From assembly GCF_900089755.1 (NCBI RefSeq), contig NZ_FLOC01000004.1, positions 124,001 through 188,000 of the forward strand: a stretch of 64,000 nucleotides of DNA. Direction: 5' to 3'. Every line of letters starts with the position of its first letter. The stretch's first letter is position 1. This document shows positions 1 to 7,777 of the stretch, piece by piece. The notes below the pieces were generated by a model. It was not told the DNA's origin. It made no database searches and saw only the letters and a program-made list of their open reading frames with translations. Position numbers and translations under genes: made by a program. This DNA is from Marinomonas aquimarina (GTDB lineage: Bacteria > Pseudomonadota > Gammaproteobacteria > Pseudomonadales > Marinomonadaceae).

Positions 1-206
1 TAACACCTGCGGTTCCCTCTGCTAATAAGTTTTAACCTACCCTTAGCATGAGTCAATTTGTGAATGTAAGCAAACGCTAAAGACTGTGAATTGAAGAAAT
101 CACACAACTTTTGATCTAAGCAGACAATAGCCAGAACATTTAAGAGGGCAGCAATAGGATAGCGATTAAGACTCAGATGCGCTGATAAAATGCTTGCTTT
201 AAGACC
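1..206. other. Left-edge non-coding stretch
   Basis: I see no convincing coding frame, tRNA or repeat here. It is AT-rich intergenic sequence running from the window edge to the terminator of the neighbouring tRNA. A gene beyond the edge may end or start just outside. Confidence 0.5.
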
Positions 207-242
207 ATAAAAAAGCGCAGTAAGTGAGTACCTACTGCGCTT
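207..242 (-). terminator. Rho-independent terminator of the CAU tRNA gene
   Basis: Read on the minus strand, AAGCGCAGTA pairs with TACTGCGCTT across a short loop and is followed by a run of T (A run 208-214 on the plus strand). It lies 8 bases beyond the tRNA CCA end, so it ends the tRNA transcript. Confidence 0.85.
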
Positions 243-249
243 CTTTATA

Positions 250-326
250 TGGTGGGCCTGCCCAGACTTGAACTGGGGACCTGCCGATTATGAGTCGGAT
301 GCTCTAACCAACTGAGCTACAGGCCC
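250..326 (-). tRNA. tRNA with CAU anticodon, probably tRNA-Ile2 (lysidine type)
   Basis: On the minus strand a full 77-nt cloverleaf is present with an encoded CCA. The acceptor stem GGGCCTG/CAGGCCC has 7 pairs, the T arm has TTCAAGT, and the anticodon loop is CTCATAA with anticodon CAU at 290-292. CAU can be elongator Met, initiator Met or Ile2. The acceptor has C4-G69 and C5-G68, the pairs known to favour the lysidine synthetase TilS in E. coli, where elongator tRNA-Met has U4-A69 and A5-U68. The 27-43 position is a U.C mismatch rather than the strong C-G pair of tRNA-Met. Initiator features (unpaired 1-72) are absent. I therefore favour Ile2, read as AUA after modification; elongator Met is the alternative. 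Confidence 0.8.
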
Positions 327-446
327 GAAAACGGCGCCCATTATAGCCAGACTGCCTCTGCTTGCCAAGAAAATAACATAAAATTCCGTCGAGAAATCAA
401 GCAACTAAAGCGCTTATCATTTAGGCAGAATCGGTCATCATTGAAC

Positions 447-1184
447 TTACTTCAGTTCAAAACCCTGCTTAAGCAGAAATTCACGCATGTGTGGACGTAA
501 TTTTCCTGAGAACATGGGAGCCATGCTCTGTGACCAGTTAGAAGTCTTGTTGCCTCCCGTACGGGCCTGATAGTAGCGCTCCATCTCAGTGTCGTATTGA
601 TCAATGAGCACTGGATCGTGTTGATCATCATAGTAATCTTGCTTTAACACTGTCACCAAGGGCAAGCGTGGCTTGACCTCCGGATTGTGGGCTGGATAGC
701 CAAGGCACATACCGAACACGGGGTAGACATTTTGCGGTAGTTTTAGCAGCTCACAGATAGCCTCAGGATTGTTACGCACGCCACCAATATAGACAATTCC
801 TAGCCCTTCTGATTCCGCCGCAATGGCCAGATTCTGCGCCACCAAGGCCGTATCAATAGTGGCCACCAGCAATTGCTCCGTCATCCCCATGGTAGGTTCA
901 ATTCCAGTGCGTGCTGCCGCTTCAGTGTTACGCTTCATATCGGCACAAAACACCAGAAACTCCGCTGCTTGCTCTATATAAGCTTGTTCACCGGCAAGGG
1001 ATTTGAGCAACGCACGATTACGACGATCACTGATGCGAATAATGCTGTAAGCCTGCACATGATTGCTTGAAGAAGCCCCTTGTGCCGCCGCGACTAACTT
1101 TTCAAGTAACCCTTGAGGCAATGGCTGATCGGTAAACTTACGAATCGATCGATGGGATTGCAATTGCTCTAGTACCGCATTCAT
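447..1184 (-). CDS. nfsA: NfsA-type oxygen-insensitive NADPH nitroreductase
   Basis: A 245-residue FMN flavoprotein of the nitroreductase superfamily that would reduce nitroaromatics and quinones two electrons at a time with NADPH in the cytosol. The N-terminal HRSIRKFTDQPLP segment (FMN phosphate contact) and SSSNHVQAYS are characteristic, and the IYIGGVRNNPE and GMCLGYPAHNPEVKPRLP segments are typical of the NfsA/FRP branch. Length is close to E. coli NfsA (240). The ATG has a good AAGGAT ribosome site 8 bases upstream. It stands alone, divergent from the hydrolase gene at 1209. The physiological substrate cannot be told from sequence. Confidence 0.85.
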   Translation of the reverse strand: MNAVLEQLQSHRSIRKFTDQPLPQGLLEKLVAAAQGASSSNHVQAYSIIRISDRRNRALLKSLAGEQAYIEQAAEFLVFCADMKRNTEAAARTGIEPTMGMTEQLLVATIDTALVAQNLAIAAESEGLGIVYIGGVRNNPEAICELLKLPQNVYPVFGMCLGYPAHNPEVKPRLPLVTVLKQDYYDDQHDPVLIDQYDTEMERYYQARTGGNKTSNWSQSMAPMFSGKLRPHMREFLLKQGFELK

Positions 1185-1208
1185 AGGCGTATCCTTTCAA
1201 ATGAGACA

Positions 1209-2240
1209 GTGAATCACTTAATTATGCAGAGCCATAAATGGCTTACCAATCCCTTTGGTTCAAAATGCGCAAGGAAACCTTTTTTGTCCACGCCTCATCC
1301 AATCGTTGCGTCATTGCGTAACATGTTTTTAGCTTCAACCTTTATGGTGACCACAATTAATATCAAGGCTCCTTTCCTTGCCATCACGGCACTGTTTAGC
1401 ACAGGCTGTACTCAGGTGGGCGTTCAGTTGGCCAACCTCCCTACCTATATGGACAGCAATGAACAGCATCTGAATATCGCTTATGGCGAGCATCCACAAC
1501 ATCACTTAGATATTTACCTACCAGCCCAAACAACGTCAGAGCAACAGCCGGTTGTAGTATTTTTCTATGGTGGCCGCTGGACCGATGGTGATAAAAGTAT
1601 GTATCCCTTCGTCGCTAAGCCGTTTGTTGATCGTGGTTATATAGTGGTAGTGCCCGACTACCGTAAATACCCTGAAGTCATCTTTCCCGCCTTTGTGGAA
1701 GACGCTGCGCTGGCCGTTGCATGGACATTAGAAAATATTGCGGATTACCAAGGCAACCCTGATAAATTGGTGCTGATGGGGCACTCTGCGGGGGCGCATA
1801 TTGGCGCCTTGATCAGTGCTGACGAGCGTTATCTCGCCAGTCATGGCCACTCTAGCCGTCCTATCAAAGCGTTTGCTGGGCTGTCTGGTCCCTACGATTT
1901 CATTCCAAAAGATGAGGACTTAAAAGACATCTTTGGTCCTCCTGAGCGCTATCCTGAAATGACAGTAACCCGTTTTATTGATGGTACTGAGCCGCCCATG
2001 TTGCTGCTTTGGGGGGCCCAAGATACGCTGGTAGGACGACGTAATTTAGATCTGCTACAGGCCGAAGTTGCAAAACAAGGTGGACAAGCCGAAACTAAGA
2101 TTTACCCTAACATGGGTCATGTGGATATGGTCGCGAACTTAATCTGGTTTATGCCCAGTAAAGCATCTATCGCACAGGACGTCTCAGAGTTTTTTACACG
2201 ACAGCTTCAAGGAGAACACTATGACAAGCTTTCGCCCTAG
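1209..2240 (+). CDS. Exported alpha/beta hydrolase (esterase-like), possible lipoprotein
   Basis: An alpha/beta hydrolase of the carboxylesterase/BD-FAE type. The nucleophile elbow GHSAG places the catalytic Ser near residue 193; a later Asp in WGAQDTL and His in NMGHVDM complete a triad. The oxyanion segment reads FYGGRW where relatives usually have HGGGW. The longest frame starts with GTG and has 343 residues, but a hydrophobic stretch ending FSTGC (Cys67) looks like a loose lipoprotein signal. The real start may therefore be the ATG at 1323 or 1344; none has a strong ribosome site. The 3' end overlaps the rhodanese gene by 20 bp, implying co-translation. The substrate is unknown. Confidence 0.7.
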   Translation: MNHLIMQSHKWLTNPFGSKCARKPFLSTPHPIVASLRNMFLASTFMVTTINIKAPFLAITALFSTGCTQVGVQLANLPTYMDSNEQHLNIAYGEHPQHHLDIYLPAQTTSEQQPVVVFFYGGRWTDGDKSMYPFVAKPFVDRGYIVVVPDYRKYPEVIFPAFVEDAALAVAWTLENIADYQGNPDKLVLMGHSAGAHIGALISADERYLASHGHSSRPIKAFAGLSGPYDFIPKDEDLKDIFGPPERYPEMTVTRFIDGTEPPMLLLWGAQDTLVGRRNLDLLQAEVAKQGGQAETKIYPNMGHVDMVANLIWFMPSKASIAQDVSEFFTRQLQGEHYDKLSP

Positions 2241-2601
2241 CAACCTTCTGATAAAGGCTACCCTGGTTTTAGTCGCCCTTCTCAGCAGCATGCTGAGCAT
2301 CAGTAACGCACAGGCGTCAGAGCGCTCTACTCAGGCCTGGCAAGCATTGGCTCAAGGCGCCACGTTAATTGATGTGCGCACCATACAAGAGTTTGAGCAA
2401 GAACATTTATCTGGGGCACTCCATATCCCTTTAAGCGATATCAGTACCATGGCTAACTCGTTGGATCCTAGCGCGACTGTTGTCGTCTACTGCCGCTCTG
2501 GTAATCGCGCCTCTCATGCTAAACAAACGTTGCACGATATGGGCTTTAAACAAGTGATCAATGGCGGTGGCTTAGAGGAAATGAAAGCCAGCAAGCCTTA
2601 G
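2221..2601 (+). CDS. Periplasmic single-domain rhodanese (PspE-like)
   Basis: A 126-residue sulfurtransferase. A cleavable signal peptide covers about residues 1-32 (hydrophobic core then SNAQA). One rhodanese domain follows with the active loop CRSGNR, catalytic Cys91 forming the persulfide. Size and export resemble PspE, which moves sulfane sulfur from thiosulfate to thiophilic acceptors; the actual acceptor is unknown. AAGGAGA lies 6 bases before the ATG. The start lies inside the upstream hydrolase gene, so the two are probably translated together in the same operon. Confidence 0.85.
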   Translation: MTSFRPSNLLIKATLVLVALLSSMLSISNAQASERSTQAWQALAQGATLIDVRTIQEFEQEHLSGALHIPLSDISTMANSLDPSATVVVYCRSGNRASHAKQTLHDMGFKQVINGGGLEEMKASKP

Positions 2602-2621
2602 CAAAGCAGTTCGACTAGAGC

Positions 2622-2656
2622 TAAAAAAAACCGATGCACTGCATCGGTTTTTTTGT
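2622..2656. terminator. Bidirectional terminator between the rhodanese and glyS genes
   Basis: A perfect stem, AAAAACCGATGCA with TGCATCGGTTTTT, is flanked by an A run on the left and a T run on the right, so it can end transcription from both converging genes. Confidence 0.9.
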
Positions 2657-2684
2657 TTATCTGCTCTAGAGACGTTCGTCCAAC

Positions 2685-4070
2685 TTAGTCTTGATTGACG
2701 AAGTAGTTCAAGATGAAGCTTGGCAGGTCAGCAGTGTTCACGACTTCTTGTTGCATCGTATCACGGTGACGGATTGTCACTGGTGCACCTTCTTGTTCGA
2801 TCGTATCGAAGTCCACAGTGATACAGATTGGTGTACCGACTTCGTCGTGACGACGGTAGCCTTTACCTACGTTACCTGTGTTTTCGTAAAGGATACGACC
2901 AAGACCCAGTTTCTGTAGACGGTTCTTGATGCCTTTCGCTGCTTCTACGATTTCTGGCTTGTTCTTCTTAAGTGGCAGTACCGCAACTTTGATCGGCGCT
3001 AGGTGTGGCTTAAGTTTTAGCACCGTACGAGTAGAACCGTTTTCTAGCTCTTCTTCTGTGTAGGCTTCCGTTAGTACCGCTAGGACACCACGGTCTAGAC
3101 CTGCAGATGGCTCGATACAGAATGGTACGATCATCTTATTTTCTTCAAGGTCACGAACCGCAAGCTTAGTGGTAGAGTGCTCGTTTGGCTTCACTTTAGC
3201 CGACAAACCGAACTCTTCTTGTGCTTTGGTGTGCGAGCCAAGATCGTAGTCAGTACGGTTAGCCACACCTTCCAATTCTTCAAAACCATGTGGAAACTTG
3301 TACAAGATATCCACAGTGGCTTTTGAGTAGTGTGCTAGGTCATCACCGGTAACATGTTCGAATTCCATGTTTTCTTTGCCAAGACCTTGGTCTAGCCACC
3401 ATTGTGTACGTAGGTCGACCCACGTTTGGTGCCATTTTTCGTCTTCGCCAGGCTTACAGAAGAATTCCAGTTCCATCTGTTCGAATTCACGAACACGGAA
3501 GATAAAGTTACGTGGCGTGATCTCGTTACGGAACGATTTACCGATTTGCGCGATACCAAATGGCAAAGCACGTGAAGTAGAGTCGACCACGTTTTTGAAG
3601 TTGGTGAAGATACCCTGCGCCGTTTCAGGACGTAGGTAAGTGTAAGACTCTTCGTTCACCATTGGGCCAACGTTGGTCTTAAACATCAAGTTGAAGTCAC
3701 GTGGCTCAGTGACGTTGGTTGAACCACAGTTGTCACACACTTTGATGTCTTTCATGTGGTCAGCACGCATACGTGATTTACACTCATGACAATCTACCAT
3801 TGGGTCGGTAAAGGTATCTTCGTGACCAGAGTATTTGTAAACGTGCTTGTTTTGGATGATCGCAGCGTCTAGGCCTTCTACGTCGTCACGCTCGTAGACC
3901 ATGGCACGCCACCATGCCGCTTTAAGGTTGTTTTTAAGCTCGATACCTAGTGGACCGTAATCGTACGCACCTTGCATACCACCGTAAATCTCACTGCCTT
4001 GGAAAATAAATCCACGACGTTTACACAGGGAAACGAGTTCATCCATCGTTTTAGCTGGCATTTTCAACAC
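2685..4070 (-). CDS. glyS: Glycyl-tRNA synthetase, single-chain alpha2 type
   Basis: A 461-residue class II aminoacyl-tRNA synthetase that charges tRNA-Gly. The N-terminal [16 protein letters not shown] and YDYGPLG segments, a Cys-rich insertion (DCHEC ... CDNCGS), class II motif 2 (FRNEITPRN) and motif 3 ([10 protein letters not shown]) are all visible, followed by the anticodon-binding domain. This is the homodimeric form found in archaea, eukaryotes and some bacteria. It is not the GlyQ/GlyS alpha2-beta2 enzyme usual in gammaproteobacteria. The ATG at 4070 was chosen; an internal Met4 is also possible. It is convergent with the rhodanese and shares the bidirectional terminator. Confidence 0.93.
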   Translation of the reverse strand: MLKMPAKTMDELVSLCKRRGFIFQGSEIYGGMQGAYDYGPLGIELKNNLKAAWWRAMVYERDDVEGLDAAIIQNKHVYKYSGHEDTFTDPMVDCHECKSRMRADHMKDIKVCDNCGSTNVTEPRDFNLMFKTNVGPMVNEESYTYLRPETAQGIFTNFKNVVDSTSRALPFGIAQIGKSFRNEITPRNFIFRVREFEQMELEFFCKPGEDEKWHQTWVDLRTQWWLDQGLGKENMEFEHVTGDDLAHYSKATVDILYKFPHGFEELEGVANRTDYDLGSHTKAQEEFGLSAKVKPNEHSTTKLAVRDLEENKMIVPFCIEPSAGLDRGVLAVLTEAYTEEELENGSTRTVLKLKPHLAPIKVAVLPLKKNKPEIVEAAKGIKNRLQKLGLGRILYENTGNVGKGYRRHDEVGTPICITVDFDTIEQEGAPVTIRHRDTMQQEVVNTADLPSFILNYFVNQD

Positions 4071-4205
4071 ACCTTAATTCGTTAATTTAGGGACGGCCGG
4101 CGCGCAACGGCGTAGCCGATAAAAATAAGTTCGTCATTGTACTCTGTGGCCTTGATCGACTCAATGGCTCCAAAGTCGACATTATTCTGGGCAAAGTTGA
4201 TAAAA

Positions 4206-4221
4206 TGTGATGACATTCACA
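4206..4221. promoter_or_regulatory. CRP-type binding site
   Basis: TGTGA, six bases, TCACA: both half-sites match the CRP/Vfr consensus exactly. It lies 71 bases before the DUF3429 ORF and 136 bases before glyS, in the divergent spacer. Which gene it controls is not shown by the sequence. Confidence 0.55.
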
Positions 4222-4291
4222 TGCCTAAAGATCCAATCTGTTAGATAATACGTAAATCCTGTAAACCAAACTTTACTTTTGGAATATCTCA

Positions 4292-4738
4292 ATGCGTAAT
4301 TCATCACGCTCACTGATTCAAACGCTTGGGGCGTTAGGCCTATTACCATTTCTGGCCAGCACCCTGACATTTCATTTTGATTTCTATGGTTACGGCTTTG
4401 TCGCTCAGACTGTGTTTGTTGCCTACAGTGCGATTATTTTGAGCTTCTTAAGCGGCGCCATTTGGGGGCAAGTGCTGGAACAGCCTTTCCAAGGCAAAGG
4501 GACAGCACTGTTAATTGGCAGCAATCTAGTCGCACTTCTCGCTTGGTGTGGCTTGTTGATCGAGCAACCGCATATGTCACTGCTGCTATTGCTGTGTGGT
4601 TACATCAGTATTTTTTGGTTGGAAGTACGTTGGTTGAAGCAAATCCGCCCAGACCAGAGCTTCTATCCAAGTCTACGCTTTATTTTGACCACCTTAGTGT
4701 GTGCCATGCATTTGCTCATGCTGTATCCAAAATTTTAA
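4292..4738 (+). CDS. DUF3429 family membrane protein
   Basis: A 148-residue inner-membrane protein with about four hydrophobic helices: LGALGLLPFLAST, an FVAQTVFVAYSAIILSFLSG stretch, ALLIGSNLVALLAWCGLL and LLLLLCGYISIFWL. The pattern of Gly-Ala-Ile-Trp (SGAIWG) after the second helix matches my memory of DUF3429, a family of unknown function. It is followed 18 bases later by a DCC-family protein and then by an SDR gene, which suggests one small operon. No substrate or catalytic residue can be named. Confidence 0.7.
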   Translation: MRNSSRSLIQTLGALGLLPFLASTLTFHFDFYGYGFVAQTVFVAYSAIILSFLSGAIWGQVLEQPFQGKGTALLIGSNLVALLAWCGLLIEQPHMSLLLLLCGYISIFWLEVRWLKQIRPDQSFYPSLRFILTTLVCAMHLLMLYPKF

Positions 4739-4756
4739 GCAAAAACGAGATAGCTT

Positions 4757-5152
4757 ATGGTAACACTGTTTTACGATGGCCATTGTCCGCTGTGTATGAA
4801 GGAGATCGCTGTACTGCAGCGCCACAATACGGCACAGCGTTTAAAACTGGTCGATATTCACAGCGAAGAGTTTGAGCGTCTTTATCCACAAATCGATAAA
4901 GACGCCGCGGATCGCTTACTACACGCTATTCTTAACAACGGCCAACTGGCCACAGGGCTCGATGCCAATGTGGCGGTTTGGCAAGCCGTGGGCAAGCATA
5001 AATGGCTCAAAGCACTACGTTGGCCCATCATGCGTTGGTTTGCCGATCGTGGTTACCTTTTGTTTGCCAAACATCGCCATACACTTTCCTACTGGTTAAC
5101 GGGTCAAGAACGTTGCGATGCGTGCAGCAAAGACGTTTGCCCGCCGAAATAG
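4757..5152 (+). CDS. DCC family thiol-disulfide oxidoreductase-like protein (DUF393)
   Basis: A 131-residue protein beginning MVTLFYDGHCPLC, the defining YDGxCxxC motif of the DCC/YuxK family (Cys10 and Cys13). The family is annotated as thioredoxin-like, but the reaction is poorly known. A second cysteine cluster near the C-terminus (CDACSKDVC) is unusual and could bind metal or form disulfides. It sits between the DUF3429 protein and an SDR enzyme, all on the same strand. Confidence 0.8.
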   Translation: MVTLFYDGHCPLCMKEIAVLQRHNTAQRLKLVDIHSEEFERLYPQIDKDAADRLLHAILNNGQLATGLDANVAVWQAVGKHKWLKALRWPIMRWFADRGYLLFAKHRHTLSYWLTGQERCDACSKDVCPPK

Positions 5153-5215
5153 TTCTCGCCACCAATCCAGCCTGAGATCTTTTGCGTATTCACAGGGTTA
5201 GCAAAGGAGAATCAG

Positions 5216-5929
5216 ATGTCTTATTCAGCCATTGTCGTCGGGGCAGGTAGTAAAATTGCTCAAGCCATTATCGAGCAGTTAATTGCCTTAGATGACTGCC
5301 AGCAGATACTCGCCATCAGTCGTGGGCAAAACTTTGAACACGAAAAAGTCACCGCAATCAACACTCACTATGATGAAGCCAGTATTGCGCACACCTGTTC
5401 AGAGCTAGCCCCCACATTTCCTGTGGCTAAGGTGTTTATTTGCCAAGGCATCTTGCACCAAGGTGAACTCCAACCGGAACGCAAACTTGAAAGCATCAGC
5501 GCCGAAAATATGCTCAAAGTGTTTGAGGCCAATACCGTCACCCCGTCTCTTTGGTTGAAATACTTAACCCCTCATTTGAAAAGCAGCGAACCTTGTAAAG
5601 TGGCTCTGTTTAGCGCACGTATTGGTAGCATCAGTGATAACCAACTGGGCGGCTGGTACAGCTATCGCGCTTCAAAGGCAGCGCTGAATATGATGGTGCA
5701 GACCTTTGCGGTAGAGTTGGCACGACGAGCGAAGAATGTGAAACTGCTCGCCTTTCACCCAGGCACCACCGATACTCCCCTATCAGAACCGTTTCAGCGC
5801 TCGGTGCCAGAAGGAAAATTGTTTACACCTGAGTTTGTCGCGACACAGCTTTTGAGTTTATTGGATAGACTAGAAGTAGACGGTCACGCCAGCTATATGG
5901 ACTGGAACCATCAAGTCATTACTTGGTAG
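5216..5929 (+). CDS. Short-chain dehydrogenase/reductase, CsgA/C-factor-like
   Basis: A 237-residue Rossmann-fold oxidoreductase. The nucleotide loop is GAGSKIA near residue 8, a variant of the usual TGxxxGIG. The catalytic pair is Tyr150 and Lys154 in SYRASK. The form resembles C-factor-like SDRs rather than fatty acid reductases. AAGGAGA lies 6 bases before the ATG. It is the last gene of a likely trio with the DUF3429 and DCC genes, although the 63-base gap allows its own promoter. The substrate is not predictable. Confidence 0.8.
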   Translation: MSYSAIVVGAGSKIAQAIIEQLIALDDCQQILAISRGQNFEHEKVTAINTHYDEASIAHTCSELAPTFPVAKVFICQGILHQGELQPERKLESISAENMLKVFEANTVTPSLWLKYLTPHLKSSEPCKVALFSARIGSISDNQLGGWYSYRASKAALNMMVQTFAVELARRAKNVKLLAFHPGTTDTPLSEPFQRSVPEGKLFTPEFVATQLLSLLDRLEVDGHASYMDWNHQVITW

Positions 5930-5960
5930 GCTGTTATTACAGCGACTAAACCCTTCTCAT

Positions 5961-5972
5961 ATTGTCGACAAT
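5961..5972. promoter_or_regulatory. prp operator copy 1
   Basis: A perfect 12-bp palindrome, ATTGTCGACAAT, the form typical of GntR/FadR-family operators. It is the upstream member of an array of three before the GntR gene. Confidence 0.7.
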
Positions 5973-6012
5973 CTACAGATTAAAAATCTTCAAAGACTAA
6001 GACCTAAGTCGA

Positions 6013-6024
6013 ATTGTCGACAAT
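6013..6024. promoter_or_regulatory. prp operator copy 2
   Basis: An identical perfect palindrome, ATTGTCGACAAT, 52 bp after copy 1 and 5 bp before the -35 element of the candidate promoter. Confidence 0.75.
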
Positions 6025-6029
6025 CCACC

Positions 6030-6058
6030 TTGATCTATACTCATTTACACCCTATAAC
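6030..6058 (+). promoter_or_regulatory. Sigma-70 promoter of the prp operon
   Basis: The -35 TTGATC at 6030-6035 and -10 TATAAC at 6053-6058 are separated by exactly 17 bp. Predicted initiation is near 6065, so operator copy 3 covers the start of the transcript. This is a layout for autorepression. Confidence 0.65.
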
Positions 6059-6065
6059 TGGTTTC

Positions 6066-6077
6066 ATTGTAGACAAC
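6066..6077. promoter_or_regulatory. prp operator copy 3
   Basis: ATTGTAGACAAC, a near match to the other two copies, 53 bp after copy 2 and lying at the predicted transcription start. Confidence 0.65.
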
Positions 6078-6094
6078 GAAGTAGGACATGAGCT

Positions 6095-6796
6095 TTGGAC
6101 AAGGTTACTCAAATTAAATCTGCCACCCTTTCTGACGACTTAACTCAGCGCTTAACGGCTGAGATCGTCGAAGGCGTTTTACCGCTTGGCAGCAAAATCT
6201 CCGAACCAGAGCTGGCTAAGCGCTATGGCGTGTCGCGGGGCCCTCTGCGTGAAGCCTTAGTGAAGCTAGAAACCCTAGGCTTGATTACCCGCACAGCCAA
6301 TGTCGGTGCACGCGTGATTGAGCTTAATATCGAAGATCTGTTAGACACCTACACCTTGCGTGAAGCCATGGAAGGTATGGCGGCGCGCTTGGCAGCAGAG
6401 CTAATCAGCGAACAAGAAGTGGCGGAGCTATACCAGCTACTAGAGGATCATCAGGCCCATTTAGATGCCAACCAAGATGAGCACTACGCCAGCCAATATG
6501 GCAACGAAGACTTCCACTTGCGCATCATTCACGCCAGCCAAAACAACAAGCTGATTCGCGTTTTAACCCAAGATTTGTACGCCACGATTCGTATGTATCG
6601 TCGCTACACCGCGGACTCACGCCCAGACCCGCGTCAGGCACTGCGTGAGCACAAAGCCATTTTAGATGCCATCGCCAATCGCGAGGGAGATCTAGCTGAA
6701 CTACTAATGCGTCGCCACATTAGTCGCGCCGCCAATTTATTAAGAAAAGCGATGCTGCAAAACAGCATCTCTCAGGGTAATACTGGCCAACCTTAG
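6095..6796 (+). CDS. GntR/FadR-family regulator of the 2-methylcitrate cycle
   Basis: A 233-residue repressor-type protein. The winged HTH is at about residues 12-80, with the hallmark SEPELAKRYGVSRGPLREAL. The C-terminal all-helical FCD domain has the acidic and His residues that bind metal and ligand in this family (FHLRIIHASQ; REHKAILDAI). The start is TTG, because the nearest upstream in-frame codon is a stop at 6089 and AGGA lies 9 bases before it. It is the first gene of prpB-prpC-prpD. A role as propionate/methylcitrate-responsive regulator follows from position only; it is not the sigma-54-type PrpR of E. coli. Confidence 0.85.
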   Translation: MDKVTQIKSATLSDDLTQRLTAEIVEGVLPLGSKISEPELAKRYGVSRGPLREALVKLETLGLITRTANVGARVIELNIEDLLDTYTLREAMEGMAARLAAELISEQEVAELYQLLEDHQAHLDANQDEHYASQYGNEDFHLRIIHASQNNKLIRVLTQDLYATIRMYRRYTADSRPDPRQALREHKAILDAIANREGDLAELLMRRHISRAANLLRKAMLQNSISQGNTGQP

Positions 6797-6823
6797 CCAA
6801 TAACAATAAAAAGTGAGGATTGT

Positions 6824-7705
6824 ATGACGTTAGCATCACCCGGCGCACGTTTTCGCCAAGCGATAAAAGACCATTCACCGCTGCAAGTCGTTGGCGCCGT
6901 CAACGCTTACTGCGCCATGATGGCCGAGCAAACAGGGCACCATGCCATTTACCTTTCAGGAGGTGGTGTTGCTAACGCATCCTATGGTTTGCCTGATTTG
7001 GGCATGACGGATCTCAACGATGTGCTAGAAGACGTGCGTCGAATCACCGCGGCAAGCTCCTTGCCTCTATTAGTAGATATCGACACAGGCTTTGGCGGCG
7101 CATTCAATATCGCACGCACAGTCCAGCAAATGGAAAAAGCGGGGGCCGCAGCCGTGCATATTGAAGACCAAGTACAACAAAAGCGCTGCGGACATCGCCC
7201 CAATAAAGCGATTGTCAGCCAAGCAGAAATGGTCGACCGCATCAAAGCCTGTGTCGATGCACGTTATGACGACAACTTTGTCATCATGGCGCGCACCGAT
7301 GCGCTGGCCGTCGAAGGCATGAACTCTGCTATCGAACGCGCCGTCGCCTGCGTGGAAGCCGGTGCTGACATGATCTTCCCAGAAGCCATGCTCACTCTTG
7401 AGCAATACCGAGAATTCGTGGATGCAGTCAAAGTCCCTGTGCTTGCCAACATTACCGAATTTGGCGCCACACCGTTGTTTAGTCGTGAAGAACTGGCCAG
7501 CGCTGGCGTTGATATCGTGCTCTACCCACTGAGCGCCTTCCGTGCCATGAACCAAGCCGCGCTTAACGTTTACCAACACCTATTAAACGACGGCCACCAA
7601 CGCAACGTGGTCGACAGCATGCAAACACGCATGGACTTGTACGACTTCTTGAACTACCACGATTACGAACAAAAGCTCGACGCACTTTTTTCCAAGGATA
7701 AATAA
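6824..7705 (+). CDS. prpB: 2-Methylisocitrate lyase
   Basis: A 293-residue enzyme that splits 2-methylisocitrate to pyruvate and succinate, the last step of the methylcitrate cycle. The isocitrate lyase superfamily signature KRCGH is at residues 120-124 with catalytic Cys122, within two residues of E. coli PrpB numbering. The Mg-binding region DIDTGFGG and the VHIEDQ strand are also present. A GAGGA ribosome site precedes the ATG. It follows the regulator by 27 bases and is separated from prpC by a 231-base spacer holding a large palindrome. Confidence 0.95.
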   Translation: MTLASPGARFRQAIKDHSPLQVVGAVNAYCAMMAEQTGHHAIYLSGGGVANASYGLPDLGMTDLNDVLEDVRRITAASSLPLLVDIDTGFGGAFNIARTVQQMEKAGAAAVHIEDQVQQKRCGHRPNKAIVSQAEMVDRIKACVDARYDDNFVIMARTDALAVEGMNSAIERAVACVEAGADMIFPEAMLTLEQYREFVDAVKVPVLANITEFGATPLFSREELASAGVDIVLYPLSAFRAMNQAALNVYQHLLNDGHQRNVVDSMQTRMDLYDFLNYHDYEQKLDALFSKDK

Positions 7706-7777
7706 CCAATTTAAATCACCTGAGATTCACAGCAGTAACGACCGAGGCGGATTAAATCCGCTCGATATCTCACTAAA

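Noticed and set aside
250-326. Initiator tRNA-Met
   Set aside because: The acceptor has a normal G1-C72 pair and the anticodon stem lacks the three G-C pairs of initiators.
873-1070. Small plus-strand open frame opposite the nitroreductase
   Set aside because: It is antisense to a clear family member, has no ribosome site or similarity, and looks like a frame shadow. Many such shadows across the window were left out for the same reason.
4182-4370. 62-codon minus-strand frame between glyS and the DUF3429 gene
   Set aside because: It overlaps the start of a convincing membrane protein gene, has no family features and sits on the CRP-like site.
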